The position numbers and the translations under genes were made by a program. A model generated the notes under the pieces. The model did not search any database. It saw only the letters and a list, made by a program, of their open reading frames with translations, and was not told where the DNA came from. DNA of 20,390 bases from Actinomycetota bacterium (lineage in GTDB: Bacteria > Actinomycetota > Acidimicrobiia > Acidimicrobiales > Microtrichaceae): the NCBI GenBank assembly GCA_005777415.1, contig SXMI01000091.1, positions 1-20,390 on the forward strand. The letters run 5' to 3'. Positions 13,950 to 20,390 of the stretch are shown here, one piece after another. Positions within the stretch are counted from its first letter, which is position 1. Each line of letters opens with the position of its first letter.

Positions 13950-14950
13950 CGGTTGAGCGAGCGGATGAGTGCGTGGAGCCGTCCGTGACGAGCCCGGACG
14001 AAGCGCAGTCGCAGGCGTGGCAGCTCGACGTGGTCCCGGTCGCGTCGTTCGGCGTCGCTCGGTCCGCACCGCTCGATGCGACCGCCGACCAGCAGGTCCG
14101 AGAACTCATCGTTGAGGCGCTCCACGCAGTCGTCGTCGACCTCGGTGGCCAGTCGCAGCACCAGGTGGTCGCGGACGTAGCGAACCGAGTGGAACACGCG
14201 GTAGAAGTCCGTCACGTACTCGCAGGCGTCCTCGACGTCCGAGGTCAGGTGGAACAGGTCCAGGTCGGCCCGGTCGATCAGCCCGGCGTCGAGCAGTTCG
14301 ACGTCGAGGAAGTGACGGAAGCTGCGCCAGTACGCGTCACCCACGGGCTCGAGGAGCACGACCGGGCCGGGTGTCTCCCGGCCGGTCTGCAACAGCGTGA
14401 GCAGCTCGAAGGCCTCGTCCATGGTGCCGAACCCCCCGGGGAGCAGGACGTAGGCGTCGGCGGCCCGCATGAAGGCGAGCTTCCGGTTGAAGAAGTAGCG
14501 GAACCCCACCGACTTGGGGTCGCCGGCGAGCGGGTTGGAGTCAACCGGCTCGAAGGGCAGCTCGATCGTGACCCCGAAGGATCGGTCGACCCCGGCGCCC
14601 TCGACCCCGGCGGTCATGATGCCGGGACCGCCGCCCGTGACGATCATCCATCCCCTCGACGCGATGGCGGCGCCCAGGTCACGGGCCGCCCGGTACGCCG
14701 GCTCCTCGGGGCCGGTCCGGGCGGACCCGAAGATCGCCACCTTCCGGATCCCTGCGTACGGGGCAAACGTTGTGGCCGCCGCCAGCTGCTCGTCGAGGGT
14801 CCGTGCGGCGATCTTGAGATCGAGTCGGTCCAGGTCGGCGGTGCCGATGCGCACGGCGGCGTCCAGCAGGCGGCCGACGAGCTCCCGGTCCCGCTCGACC
14901 CCCAGTTCGTCGAGCCATCCCTCGAGACGCTCCTCGCCGAGTCCCGCCAC
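13943..14950 (-). CDS. Long-form LOG family (Rossmann nucleotide-binding) protein
   Basis: A 335-residue member of the LOG/TIGR00730 family, whose better-known members are cytokinin-type nucleoside 5'-monophosphate phosphoribohydrolases. The core shows VAIFGSARTG (71-80), TGGGPGIMTAGVEGA (105-119), an FFNRKLAFMRAAD segment (153-165) and PGGFGTMDE (171-179), the signature that carries the catalytic Glu. It is much longer than the common 190-residue type, with about 65 extra helical residues in front and about 100 after, so a nucleotide-binding or AMP-hydrolysing role different from cytokinin activation is possible. The start GTG 14950 is 7 nt after TAGCGT. It is convergent with the 65-residue gene. 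Confidence 0.9.
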   Translation of the reverse strand: MAGLGEERLEGWLDELGVERDRELVGRLLDAAVRIGTADLDRLDLKIAARTLDEQLAAATTFAPYAGIRKVAIFGSARTGPEEPAYRAARDLGAAIASRGWMIVTGGGPGIMTAGVEGAGVDRSFGVTIELPFEPVDSNPLAGDPKSVGFRYFFNRKLAFMRAADAYVLLPGGFGTMDEAFELLTLLQTGRETPGPVVLLEPVGDAYWRSFRHFLDVELLDAGLIDRADLDLFHLTSDVEDACEYVTDFYRVFHSVRYVRDHLVLRLATEVDDDCVERLNDEFSDLLVGGRIERCGPSDAERRDRDHVELPRLRLRFVRARHGRLHALIRSLNRG

Positions 14951-14957
14951 GGCCCGG

Positions 14958-14963
14958 ACGCTA
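14958..14963 (-). promoter_or_regulatory. -10 hexamer of a leaderless promoter for the LOG gene
   Basis: TAGCGT on the minus strand ends 7 nt before GTG 14950. Confidence 0.6.
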
Positions 14964-15089
14964 GTCCGATGCTGCCGGGTCCCGTGATCCGCTCCCGATC
15001 CGCGGCCGAGACCCTGTTCCCGGGCGCCGATCCAGGCCGGGGTCGGTGGCAGACGGCTCCGAGCGTGGCACGCTGTGGTGGAGGGCGAC

Positions 15090-15665
15090 GTGGAGACCGA
15101 TGTGCAGCACGCAGGACCGATCGCGCGTCGATCGGAGGCCCACGAGCTCTTCGTGCGCGTCTACCCCGCCGTGGTGGGACTGATCCGGCGGGTCCTGGAC
15201 CGACCCGGGGTCGACGTCCGGAGCCTGGCCGATGCGGAGCAGATCGCCGTCGAGATCATGGCCTGGGCGCGGCTGCGCCGACTGCCGGATTCCGATGCCG
15301 CCGTGACCCGGATCGCCGCCCGGGCCCTGGACCGGTGCCTCGAACGCATTGAGGGGTCTGCTCGCCGGGTGCCGCTGCCGACGGGCCTGGTCGTCGAGGA
15401 CCTCGCCGACGACGACGTCCTCGACGACGGCGCGCGTCTCGAGTGGACGACCACAGGGATCCGGCTCGGTGAGCTGCACGAGGCCCTTCGTGACGCCCCG
15501 GTACGCGTGCGGCGAGTGGGCGTCTGCTGCGTCGGAGCCGGGCTCGCTCCGGAGGACGTCGCCGCCCTGCTCGACCTGCGCGGCGACGAGACCCTCGCCG
15601 CGCTCGGCGAACTGGCGGAACGTCTGACCGGGCTGCGCCGCAGCCGGGTGACAGGGGCGTCGTGA
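15090..15665 (+). CDS. Divergent RNA polymerase sigma factor-like protein
   Basis: A 191-residue protein with the layout of an ECF sigma factor but weak motif agreement. Residues 16-87 resemble region 2: a helix FVRVYPAVVGLIRRVL, then DAEQIAVEIMAWARLRRLPD in the place of the usual DAEDLVQETF...W block, then AAVTRIAARALDRCL. Residues 128-182 resemble region 4: ELHEALRDAP, then GLAPEDVAALLDL as the helix-turn-helix, then LAALGELAERLTGL. The acidic linker between them (DLADDDVLDDG) is typical in position. GTG 15090 has GGAGG at 15080-15084; GTG 15075 and 15078 are alternatives. Its stop overlaps the GTG of the membrane protein gene (GTGA). It may be a true sigma, or a degenerate one that binds a partner without driving transcription. 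Confidence 0.6.
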   Translation: METDVQHAGPIARRSEAHELFVRVYPAVVGLIRRVLDRPGVDVRSLADAEQIAVEIMAWARLRRLPDSDAAVTRIAARALDRCLERIEGSARRVPLPTGLVVEDLADDDVLDDGARLEWTTTGIRLGELHEALRDAPVRVRRVGVCCVGAGLAPEDVAALLDLRGDETLAALGELAERLTGLRRSRVTGAS

Positions 15666-16768
15666 GCGCCGTCCTGGTCCCCGATCCGGTGCCGGCGCCA
15701 CCGACCCGCTCCGAGCTCGTGGTGGAGTCGCTCGCGGTGCCCCGCCTGGACCTGGTGACCGCCGAGGACCGGGTCGACGCGCTCGTCCGCCAGGGGCGCC
15801 GGCGTTGGTGGGCGATCGGCGGTGCCGTCGCCGCAGCCCTCGTCGTGCTCGGCGTCGTCCTGCTGGTCCTGGGCGACCGCGGCGACGAACTCGACGCGAC
15901 GGACGACACCTCCACCACCACCCTGGCCACGGTGCCGTCGTCGTTGCCCGAGCCAGGGGAGGTCGTGCCGGTGTCGCCCGTGACGACGGCGTCCACCGTC
16001 CCGGTCATCGACGGTGTGGCCCCGCCCGTGCCCCCGGCCTCGCGCTCCCCGCTGGGCGCCAGCCTGTCGGTGTCGACGTCCGTGACGGTGGGGGCGCCGT
16101 TCACGTTGGCGATCGACTGGAACGATGCCGACCACGCCGCCACCGGTGATCCGACGGTCGCCGTGGAGTGGAACGACCCGTTCCTGGCGCTCGCCGCGGC
16201 CGAGGCTCCGCCCTCGAGCTGCGGGACGACCGGGACGCCGCGTGCCGGTCGGATCGAGCGGACGTTCCGCTACTCCTCGGCCGGCCGTCGGACCATCTCG
16301 GTGCGCCTCCGTTCCTGCGAGGGCGGCGGGGCGCTCGCCGAGGACACGACCGTCGAGCTCGCGGTCGACGTGCGGGGGGTCTCCGGCGCTCCACTCGTGG
16401 TCGCGGTGGACGCCGCCGCCGGGGATCCGGACGCGGCGGGGGCGGTGCGCTACCCGGCCGACGCCTCGGGCGCACAGGCCCTCGCCAACCGCTCGACGGC
16501 CGTTCGCCAGGTCCTGCGCCGGGACCGCGCCCGGCCGGCGACGATCCTCGTCGCTTCCGGGTGGGGCGCCGGCGACGTCGTTCTCCTGAACCTGCCGGGC
16601 GGCCCATGCCGATGGGGGACGCTCGACGCGGCGGGCGACTCGGACGCCGCGGTGCTCGTGGAGTCGGGGTGTCAGCCCGTCCTGCCGACGACCACCACGA
16701 CCTCGGTGCCGTCGACGACCTCGACGGTGCCATCGACGACCGCACCCGGGGACGGCGGTTCGCCGTAG
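15662..16768 (+). CDS. Single-pass membrane protein with extracytoplasmic domain and Thr/Pro-rich linkers
   Basis: A 368-residue protein with a cytoplasmic N-terminus of about 48 residues, one membrane helix (about 50-70, after GRRRWW), a Ser/Thr/Pro-rich linker (about 80-130), and an extracytoplasmic part to about residue 340. That part may hold a beta-sandwich (strands such as LSVSTSVTVGAPFTLAIDW), with two Cys near 184 and 220 and two more in GGPCRW and ESGCQ that could form disulfides. It ends in a second low-complexity tail (TTTTTSVPSTTSTVPSTTAP). Translational coupling to the sigma-like gene and the positive-inside topology suggest an anti-sigma-like partner, but no known anti-sigma domain is visible. 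The last 97 nt are antisense to the end of fbiC. Confidence 0.7.
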   Translation: MSAVLVPDPVPAPPTRSELVVESLAVPRLDLVTAEDRVDALVRQGRRRWWAIGGAVAAALVVLGVVLLVLGDRGDELDATDDTSTTTLATVPSSLPEPGEVVPVSPVTTASTVPVIDGVAPPVPPASRSPLGASLSVSTSVTVGAPFTLAIDWNDADHAATGDPTVAVEWNDPFLALAAAEAPPSSCGTTGTPRAGRIERTFRYSSAGRRTISVRLRSCEGGGALAEDTTVELAVDVRGVSGAPLVVAVDAAAGDPDAAGAVRYPADASGAQALANRSTAVRQVLRRDRARPATILVASGWGAGDVVLLNLPGGPCRWGTLDAAGDSDAAVLVESGCQPVLPTTTTTSVPSTTSTVPSTTAPGDGGSP

Positions 16769-19089
16769 AGCGTGGTGCGCTGCCGCAGCGTCCGACCTGT
16801 GCGCTCGGCGAGCGCCGCGAAGTCCGAGGGTTGGGCCATCGTGCCGTGCTGGGCCCCCGCAGCCCGGGAGATGTTCTCGTCGACGAGGGTGCCACCCAGA
16901 TCGTCGACACCGGCGTCGAGCAACTCCTCGACACCGTCCAGACCCAGCTTCACCCAGCTGGCCTGCACGTGATCGATGCAACCGTGGTAGGCGATCCTCG
17001 CCACGGCATGGACCAGCACGACCTCCCGGAACGTCGGGCCCCGGCGACACCGGCGCTGCAGGTAGAGCGGCGCAGCCATGTGCACGAACGGCAGTCCGAC
17101 GAACTCGGTGAACCCGCCGGTCTCGTCCTGCAGGTCCCGGGTGACCAACAGGTGGTCCACCCAGCTGTCCGGTGACTCGACCGTCCCGAACATCATCGTC
17201 ACGTTGCTCCGGAGCCCGACGCGGTGTGCCATCCGGTGCACCTCGAGCCACCCCTCGGTGTCGATCTTGTCGGGACAGAGCACGGCGCGCACCTCGTTGT
17301 CGAGGATCTCCGCGGCGGTGCCGGGCAGGCTTCGCAGCCCGGCGTCGCGGAGCCGCGCCAGGTACGCCTCGAGCGGCTCGCCGAGGCGGCGAGCGCCCTC
17401 GGTCACCTCGAGCGCCGTGAACCCGTGGAGGTGGAGCGACGGGGCGGCCTCGTGGACCGCGCGACAGACGTCGACGTAGTAGTCGCCGTCGAAGTCGGGG
17501 TGGATGCCGCCCTGGAGGCAGACCTCCGTCGCCCCCATGGCCTCCGCCTCGGCGGCCCGTTCGGCGATGTCGTCGAGCGTGAGCAGGTACGGGGCGCCCC
17601 GCAGGTTGAGGCTCAGTGGCCCCTTGGAGAACCCGCAGAACCGGCACTTGAAGGTGCAGACGTTCGTGTAGTTGATGTTCCGGTTGAACACCCAGGTGAG
17701 TGCGTCGCCCACGGCCTGACGACGGATCTCGTCGGCCACCTCCGCGACGGCCCGCACCTCGGGCCCCCGGGCTGCGAACAGGACGCGGAGCTCGGAGCGG
17801 CCGACCCGCTCGCCGGCCAGGACGCCGTCGAGCACCTCACGGACGGCCCCATCGATGCGGCCTGCAGGCTCCCGCCGGGCGGTTCGAGGCGCAGGGACCC
17901 CTGCACCCGAGTACCAGGCCGTCGAGGTGTCGCCCACCAGGTGCACCTCGGCGCCGTCACCCACGACCTCGATCCGCCCGACACGCTCCGGGAACACCGA
18001 GCCCGGGTCGTCGCGCCCGAGCGACTCGGCATCGGAGCGGTCCAGCACCGGGAACCGGAGGGCCTCGTCCAGCCAGCGTTCGGGGTCCGCCGCGTGCTCG
18101 GGGTAGATCGTCAGCCGTGGGGCGAGCGTGTAACCGGCCGATTCGGTCACCTCCCGGAGCCGCTCGAGCTCCGGCCACGGCCGCTCGGGGTTCACGTGGT
18201 CGGCCGTGACGGGCGAGACGCCACCCCAGTCGTCGATCCCTGCCTCCAGGATCGGTCCCAGGTCGTCGGACAGGTTCGGTGGTGCCTGCAGGTGGACCGA
18301 AGGCGGCAGGATGACGCGGGCGAGTGCGATCGCGTCGAGGAACTCATCGGTCGGGCACGGCCGGGAGCGGAACATCGTCGTACCGGCCTTGGGCAGGAAG
18401 TTCTGGACGATGACCTCCTGCACGTGGCCGTACCGGTCGTGCGACGCGGCGATCGCCTCGAGCGCCCGGATCCGATCGTCACGGTCCTCACCGATGCCGA
18501 CGAGGATCCCGGTCGTGAACGCGATGCCGAGCTCGCCGGCCGCCTCGAGGGTGGCGAGCCGACGCTCGGGGGTCTTGTCCGGTGCGCCACGGTGGCACTC
18601 GAGGTCGCTGCGGAGCGACTCGAGCATCATCCCCTGGGACGGTGCCACCCGCCGCAGCCGGGCGAGGTCCTCCGACGGGAGTGCGCCGGCGTTGGCGTGG
18701 GGGAGGAGCCCGGTGTGCTCGAGCACCGCCGCGCAGGCCTCGACGAGGTGGTCCACGGTGCTGGCGTGCCCGTGTGCGGCCAGCCACTCCGCGGCGGTCG
18801 GGTAGCGCTCCTCGGGGGCCTCGCCGAGGGTGAAGAGCGCCTCGTGGCAGCCGGCGGCGGCGCCGTCCCGGGCGATCTCGAGGACCTCGTCGATCTCGAG
18901 GTAGGGCGACTCCAGTCGGGCGGGCGGCTGGGCGAAGGTGCAGTAGCCGCACCGGTCCCGGCAGAGCTTGGTCAGCGGGATGAAGACCTTGGGCGAGAAC
19001 GTGGTGCGCAGGCCGAACGCGCTGCGCCGGATGCGCTGGGCCTCGGCGAACAGATCGGGGTGGCTCGGCGGCGGGAGGGTCGAGGTCAC
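16672..19089 (-). CDS. fbiC: FO synthase, fused CofG-CofH (FbiC)
   Basis: Builds the deazaflavin FO, the chromophore of coenzyme F420, from a ribitylaminouracil and tyrosine. The 805-residue protein carries two radical-SAM halves. The CofG half comes first, with CRDRCGYC (Cys 43, 47, 50) and the ALFTLGEAPEERY and VIVQNFLPK blocks. The CofH half has CTFKCRFC (Cys 478, 482, 485), GATEVCLQGGIHP, an IPGTAAEIL-type segment (here LPGTAAEIL) and TTGGFTEFVGLPFV-like sequence. Both clusters are intact. Compared with M. tuberculosis FbiC as I recall it, the N-terminus is about 50 residues shorter and there is an extra C-terminal tail of about 29 residues after QRTTLYG, encoded exactly where the convergent gene overlaps. 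GTG 19089 overlaps the hxlR stop (GTGA). Confidence 0.95.
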   Translation of the reverse strand: MTSTLPPPSHPDLFAEAQRIRRSAFGLRTTFSPKVFIPLTKLCRDRCGYCTFAQPPARLESPYLEIDEVLEIARDGAAAGCHEALFTLGEAPEERYPTAAEWLAAHGHASTVDHLVEACAAVLEHTGLLPHANAGALPSEDLARLRRVAPSQGMMLESLRSDLECHRGAPDKTPERRLATLEAAGELGIAFTTGILVGIGEDRDDRIRALEAIAASHDRYGHVQEVIVQNFLPKAGTTMFRSRPCPTDEFLDAIALARVILPPSVHLQAPPNLSDDLGPILEAGIDDWGGVSPVTADHVNPERPWPELERLREVTESAGYTLAPRLTIYPEHAADPERWLDEALRFPVLDRSDAESLGRDDPGSVFPERVGRIEVVGDGAEVHLVGDTSTAWYSGAGVPAPRTARREPAGRIDGAVREVLDGVLAGERVGRSELRVLFAARGPEVRAVAEVADEIRRQAVGDALTWVFNRNINYTNVCTFKCRFCGFSKGPLSLNLRGAPYLLTLDDIAERAAEAEAMGATEVCLQGGIHPDFDGDYYVDVCRAVHEAAPSLHLHGFTALEVTEGARRLGEPLEAYLARLRDAGLRSLPGTAAEILDNEVRAVLCPDKIDTEGWLEVHRMAHRVGLRSNVTMMFGTVESPDSWVDHLLVTRDLQDETGGFTEFVGLPFVHMAAPLYLQRRCRRGPTFREVVLVHAVARIAYHGCIDHVQASWVKLGLDGVEELLDAGVDDLGGTLVDENISRAAGAQHGTMAQPSDFAALAERTGRTLRQRTTLYGEPPSPGAVVDGTVEVVDGTEVVVVVGRTG

Positions 19090-19604
19090 GGCCGTGCTCC
19101 CGGTCCCGGTCGGCTCGCGATCTCGAGGGGCCCGAAGTCGACGCCGCACGCCGGGCAGTGGAACCCGAGGTGCACGTCGGTCCCGCACGGCTCGTGCACC
19201 AGGACCGTCGGCGGGCCGGCGTCCTGCAGCCACCGGTCGCCCCAGTGCATCAGGGCCACGAGGATCGGGGAGAGCTCGCGGCCCATGTCGGTCAGGCGGT
19301 ACTCGTCGCGCGGCGGGTGCTCCTGGTAGCGCCGCCGCTGCAGGATTCCCGCATCCACGAGCTTGCGCAGGCGCTCGGCGAGCACGGCCCTCGGCGTTCC
19401 GAGGTCGCGTCGGATCTCGTCGAAGCGACGGATGCCCCGGAACGCGTCCCGCAGGATGAGCATGGTCCACCGGTCGCCCACCAGCTGGAGGGCCTGCTCG
19501 ATCGAACAGGCCGGCGGCCCGTCGTCCCCCGGTTCGACGCCACCGGTGACGCCACGGGCGACGGCAGCGTCAGGGCGTTCGAGACGATCCTGGAGTGCGC
19601 TCAT
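19086..19604 (-). CDS. HxlR family winged-helix transcriptional regulator
   Basis: A 172-residue DNA-binding regulator. CSIEQALQLVGDRWTMLILRD (about 35-55) is the HxlR signature with its N-terminal cysteine, which in some relatives senses quinones, aldehydes or oxidants. FRGIRRFDEIRRDLGTPRAVLAERLRKLVDAGIL forms the helix-turn-helix, and RYQEHPPRDEYRLTDMG the wing. The C-terminal extension CGTDVHLGFHCPACG could bind zinc. The ATG at 19604 lies 7 nt after a TACGGT hexamer (leaderless). It is the first gene of an operon with fbiC (GTGA overlap), and the large palindrome over its promoter suggests autoregulation together with control of FO synthesis. Whether it responds to a redox signal is inference. 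Confidence 0.92.
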   Translation of the reverse strand: MSALQDRLERPDAAVARGVTGGVEPGDDGPPACSIEQALQLVGDRWTMLILRDAFRGIRRFDEIRRDLGTPRAVLAERLRKLVDAGILQRRRYQEHPPRDEYRLTDMGRELSPILVALMHWGDRWLQDAGPPTVLVHEPCGTDVHLGFHCPACGVDFGPLEIASRPGPGARP

Positions 19605-19611
19605 GGCGCGG

Positions 19612-19617
19612 ACCGTA
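19612..19617 (-). promoter_or_regulatory. -10 hexamer of the leaderless hxlR-fbiC promoter
   Basis: TACGGT on the minus strand ends 7 nt before ATG 19604. A TTGGTT at 19640-19635, 17 nt upstream, fits a -35 element. Confidence 0.65.
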
Positions 19618-19621
19618 GACG

Positions 19622-19660
19622 AGTTCGCTTTCCGAACCAAGTCGGTTCGGAAAGTGAACT
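19622..19660. promoter_or_regulatory. 39-bp double palindromic operator upstream of hxlR-fbiC
   Basis: AGTTCGCTTTCCGAACC (19622-19638) and GGTTCGGAAAGTGAACT (19644-19660) are inverted repeats matching at 16 of 17 positions, 5 nt apart. Each arm is also a GTTC-N7-GAAC site (19623-19637 and 19645-19659), with centres 22 bp, about two helical turns, apart. It covers the spacer and -35 of the hxlR promoter, so binding should repress. The likely ligand is the HxlR protein itself. Confidence 0.75.
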
Positions 19661-19665
19661 GAGAT

Positions 19666-19691
19666 CCCCGACCCGTCCCCGCGGGCCGGGG
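19666..19691 (-). terminator. Hairpin terminator after transketolase
   Basis: Starting right after the transketolase stop, CCCCGGCCCG pairs with CGGGTCGGGG: 10 bp with one G-U pair and a 6-nt loop (19681-19676). It lacks a T tract. It would insulate hxlR-fbiC from transketolase transcription. Confidence 0.6.
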
Positions 19692-20279
19692 TCAGTCGCC
19701 GCCGAGGGCGGCCTCGGCGACGTCCACGACGTGCTCGGCGGTGATGCCCAGTTCCCGCAGGACCGTGCTGCCGGGGGCCGAGGCACCGAACCGGTCGATG
19801 CCGACCGACGACCCGGCGTAGCGGGACCAGCCGAGCGTCACCCCCGCCTCGACCGAGACCGTCGGGACGCCCTCGGGCAGCACCTGCGCTCGGTACGCGG
19901 CGTCCTGGGCCTCGAAGACCTCCCAGCTCGGCAGTGACACCACCCGGACGGCCCGGCCCGATGCGGTGAGGCGCTCGGCGGCCTCCAGCGCCACCGCCAC
20001 CTCGGTCCCGGTGGCCACCAGCACGATCTCGGGGTCGGTGCCGCCGTCGAGGACGACGTACCCACCCCGGCGGACTCCCTCGTGCGCCGTGGTGGGATCG
20101 ACCGGCAGGGTCGGGGTGCCCTGACGGGACAACACGAGCGCCACCGGACCGGTTCCCTCGACCGCCAGACGCCAGGCCCCGGCGGTCTCGTTCCCGTCCG
20201 CGGGCCGGATCACGGTCAGGTCGGGGATCAGCCGGAGCGACATCACGTGCTCGATCGGCTGGTGCGTCGGGCCGTCCTT
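19692..20279 (-). CDS. tkt: Transketolase, C-terminal part only
   Basis: Transketolase moves two-carbon units between sugar phosphates in the pentose phosphate and Calvin pathways, using thiamine diphosphate. About 195 residues are recognisable, from KDGPTHQPIEHVMSLR, part of the pyrimidine-domain motif, through IRPADGNETAGAW, VALVLSRQGTPTLP and the C-terminal domain with GGTDPEIVLVATGTEV and a GIDRFGASAPG stretch to the end. The expected preceding sequence (a THDSIGxGE-type motif just before DGPTHQP) is missing: beyond 20280 the frame stays open but is not transketolase-like. So the gene is cut, by an assembly join or a rearrangement, not by the window edge. Confidence 0.88.
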   Translation of the reverse strand, partial: KDGPTHQPIEHVMSLRLIPDLTVIRPADGNETAGAWRLAVEGTGPVALVLSRQGTPTLPVDPTTAHEGVRRGGYVVLDGGTDPEIVLVATGTEVAVALEAAERLTASGRAVRVVSLPSWEVFEAQDAAYRAQVLPEGVPTVSVEAGVTLGWSRYAGSSVGIDRFGASAPGSTVLRELGITAEHVVDVAEAALGGD

Positions 20280-20390
20280 GTGGCTTACTACGCGACTTAC
20301 TACACAAGCCCGGTGAAACCGATGCCGCCCGAAAGCGACCGGCCCGCCGGCATGAGCGACGTGCAGTGGCAGGTCGCGAACTGGTACAAC
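20280..20390. other. Terminal segment unrelated to the adjacent transketolase
   Basis: These 111 nt do not continue transketolase. On the plus strand a frame from 20280 is open to the end of the window and reads MAYYATYYTSPVKPMPPE and on. Its GC content (about 63% by my count) is lower than the neighbourhood, and codons such as aca, act, aaa and gaa are otherwise rare here. CTTACTAC occurs twice (20284-20291 and 20296-20303). I could not identify the protein. It is probably the edge of a different sequence joined to this one. Confidence 0.5.

Noticed and set aside
15161..17647. An 828-codon open frame on the minus strand
   Set aside because: It crosses the sigma-like and membrane protein genes and part of fbiC in a wrong frame, and its Arg/Gly/Pro-rich composition is that of a shadow.
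17224..19329. A 701-codon open frame on the plus strand
   Set aside because: Antisense to fbiC and hxlR, whose motifs are intact; no domain is visible in the plus-strand translation.
19089..19470. N-terminal extension of FbiC up to 19470
   Set aside because: The extra residues are Arg/Pro-rich and come from an alternate frame of hxlR; GTG 19089 overlapping the hxlR stop is the natural start.
1..20390. Defence islands, mobile elements, riboswitches and tRNA genes
   Set aside because: I looked on both strands and saw no transposase, integrase, restriction, toxin-antitoxin or CRISPR features, no tRNA-like cloverleaf and no gap long enough for a riboswitch.

Overview
The window is about 20.4 kb of dense, very GC-rich bacterial chromosome with almost no intergenic space. 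GTG starts dominate, neighbouring genes often share GTGA (start overlapping stop), and many genes begin 6-7 nt after a TANNNT hexamer, as in leaderless actinobacterial transcripts. An FbiC-type fused FO synthase (coenzyme F420), a DUF3151 protein and high-GC housekeeping genes point to an actinobacterium. I infer a member of the Acidimicrobiia or a relative; nothing here proves the genus. I see no tRNA, rRNA, CRISPR array, insertion sequence or phage gene.

Layout. At 1-1221 (minus) lies the N-terminal part of an acyl-CoA synthetase, cut by the window edge and divergent from a SirB1/transglutaminase-like gene (1309-2094). A plus-strand run follows: flavin-reductase-like protein, acyl-CoA dehydrogenase, divergent pyruvate kinase, alpha/beta hydrolase, patatin-like phospholipase, DUF3151 protein, sphingosine-1-phosphate-lyase-like PLP enzyme, a MobA-rhodanese fusion and RNase D (to 11261). 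A minus-strand TauE/SafE permease plus DUF1634 pair (11304-12430) converges on it. Next come a small acidic protein (plus), a cysteine-rich conserved protein (minus), a 65-residue protein (plus) and a long LOG-family protein (minus). A sigma-factor-like gene coupled to a single-pass membrane protein (15090-16768, plus) runs tail to tail, with overlap, into an HxlR regulator-fbiC operon (16672-19604, minus). The 3' end of a transketolase gene (minus) follows, and its homology stops abruptly near 20280.

How the parts work together. The acyl-CoA ligase, acyl-CoA dehydrogenase, flavin-reductase-like protein, patatin and PLP lyase suggest lipid or acyl-CoA turnover; pyruvate kinase and transketolase are central carbon metabolism; MobA and FbiC serve cofactor synthesis. 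hxlR-fbiC is a translationally coupled operon preceded by a 39-bp palindrome that covers its promoter, so F420 synthesis here is probably under HxlR control. The sigma-like/membrane protein pair could be an envelope signalling module, but that is inference.

The most distinctive points are the HxlR-fbiC double operator, the MobA-rhodanese fusion with an internal leaderless promoter for the rhodanese half, the sigma-like/membrane pair whose tail is antisense to an unusual FbiC tail, a leaderless mini-ORF (or a one-base error) before the TauE gene, and a likely chimeric junction at the right end. No defence or mobile system was found.
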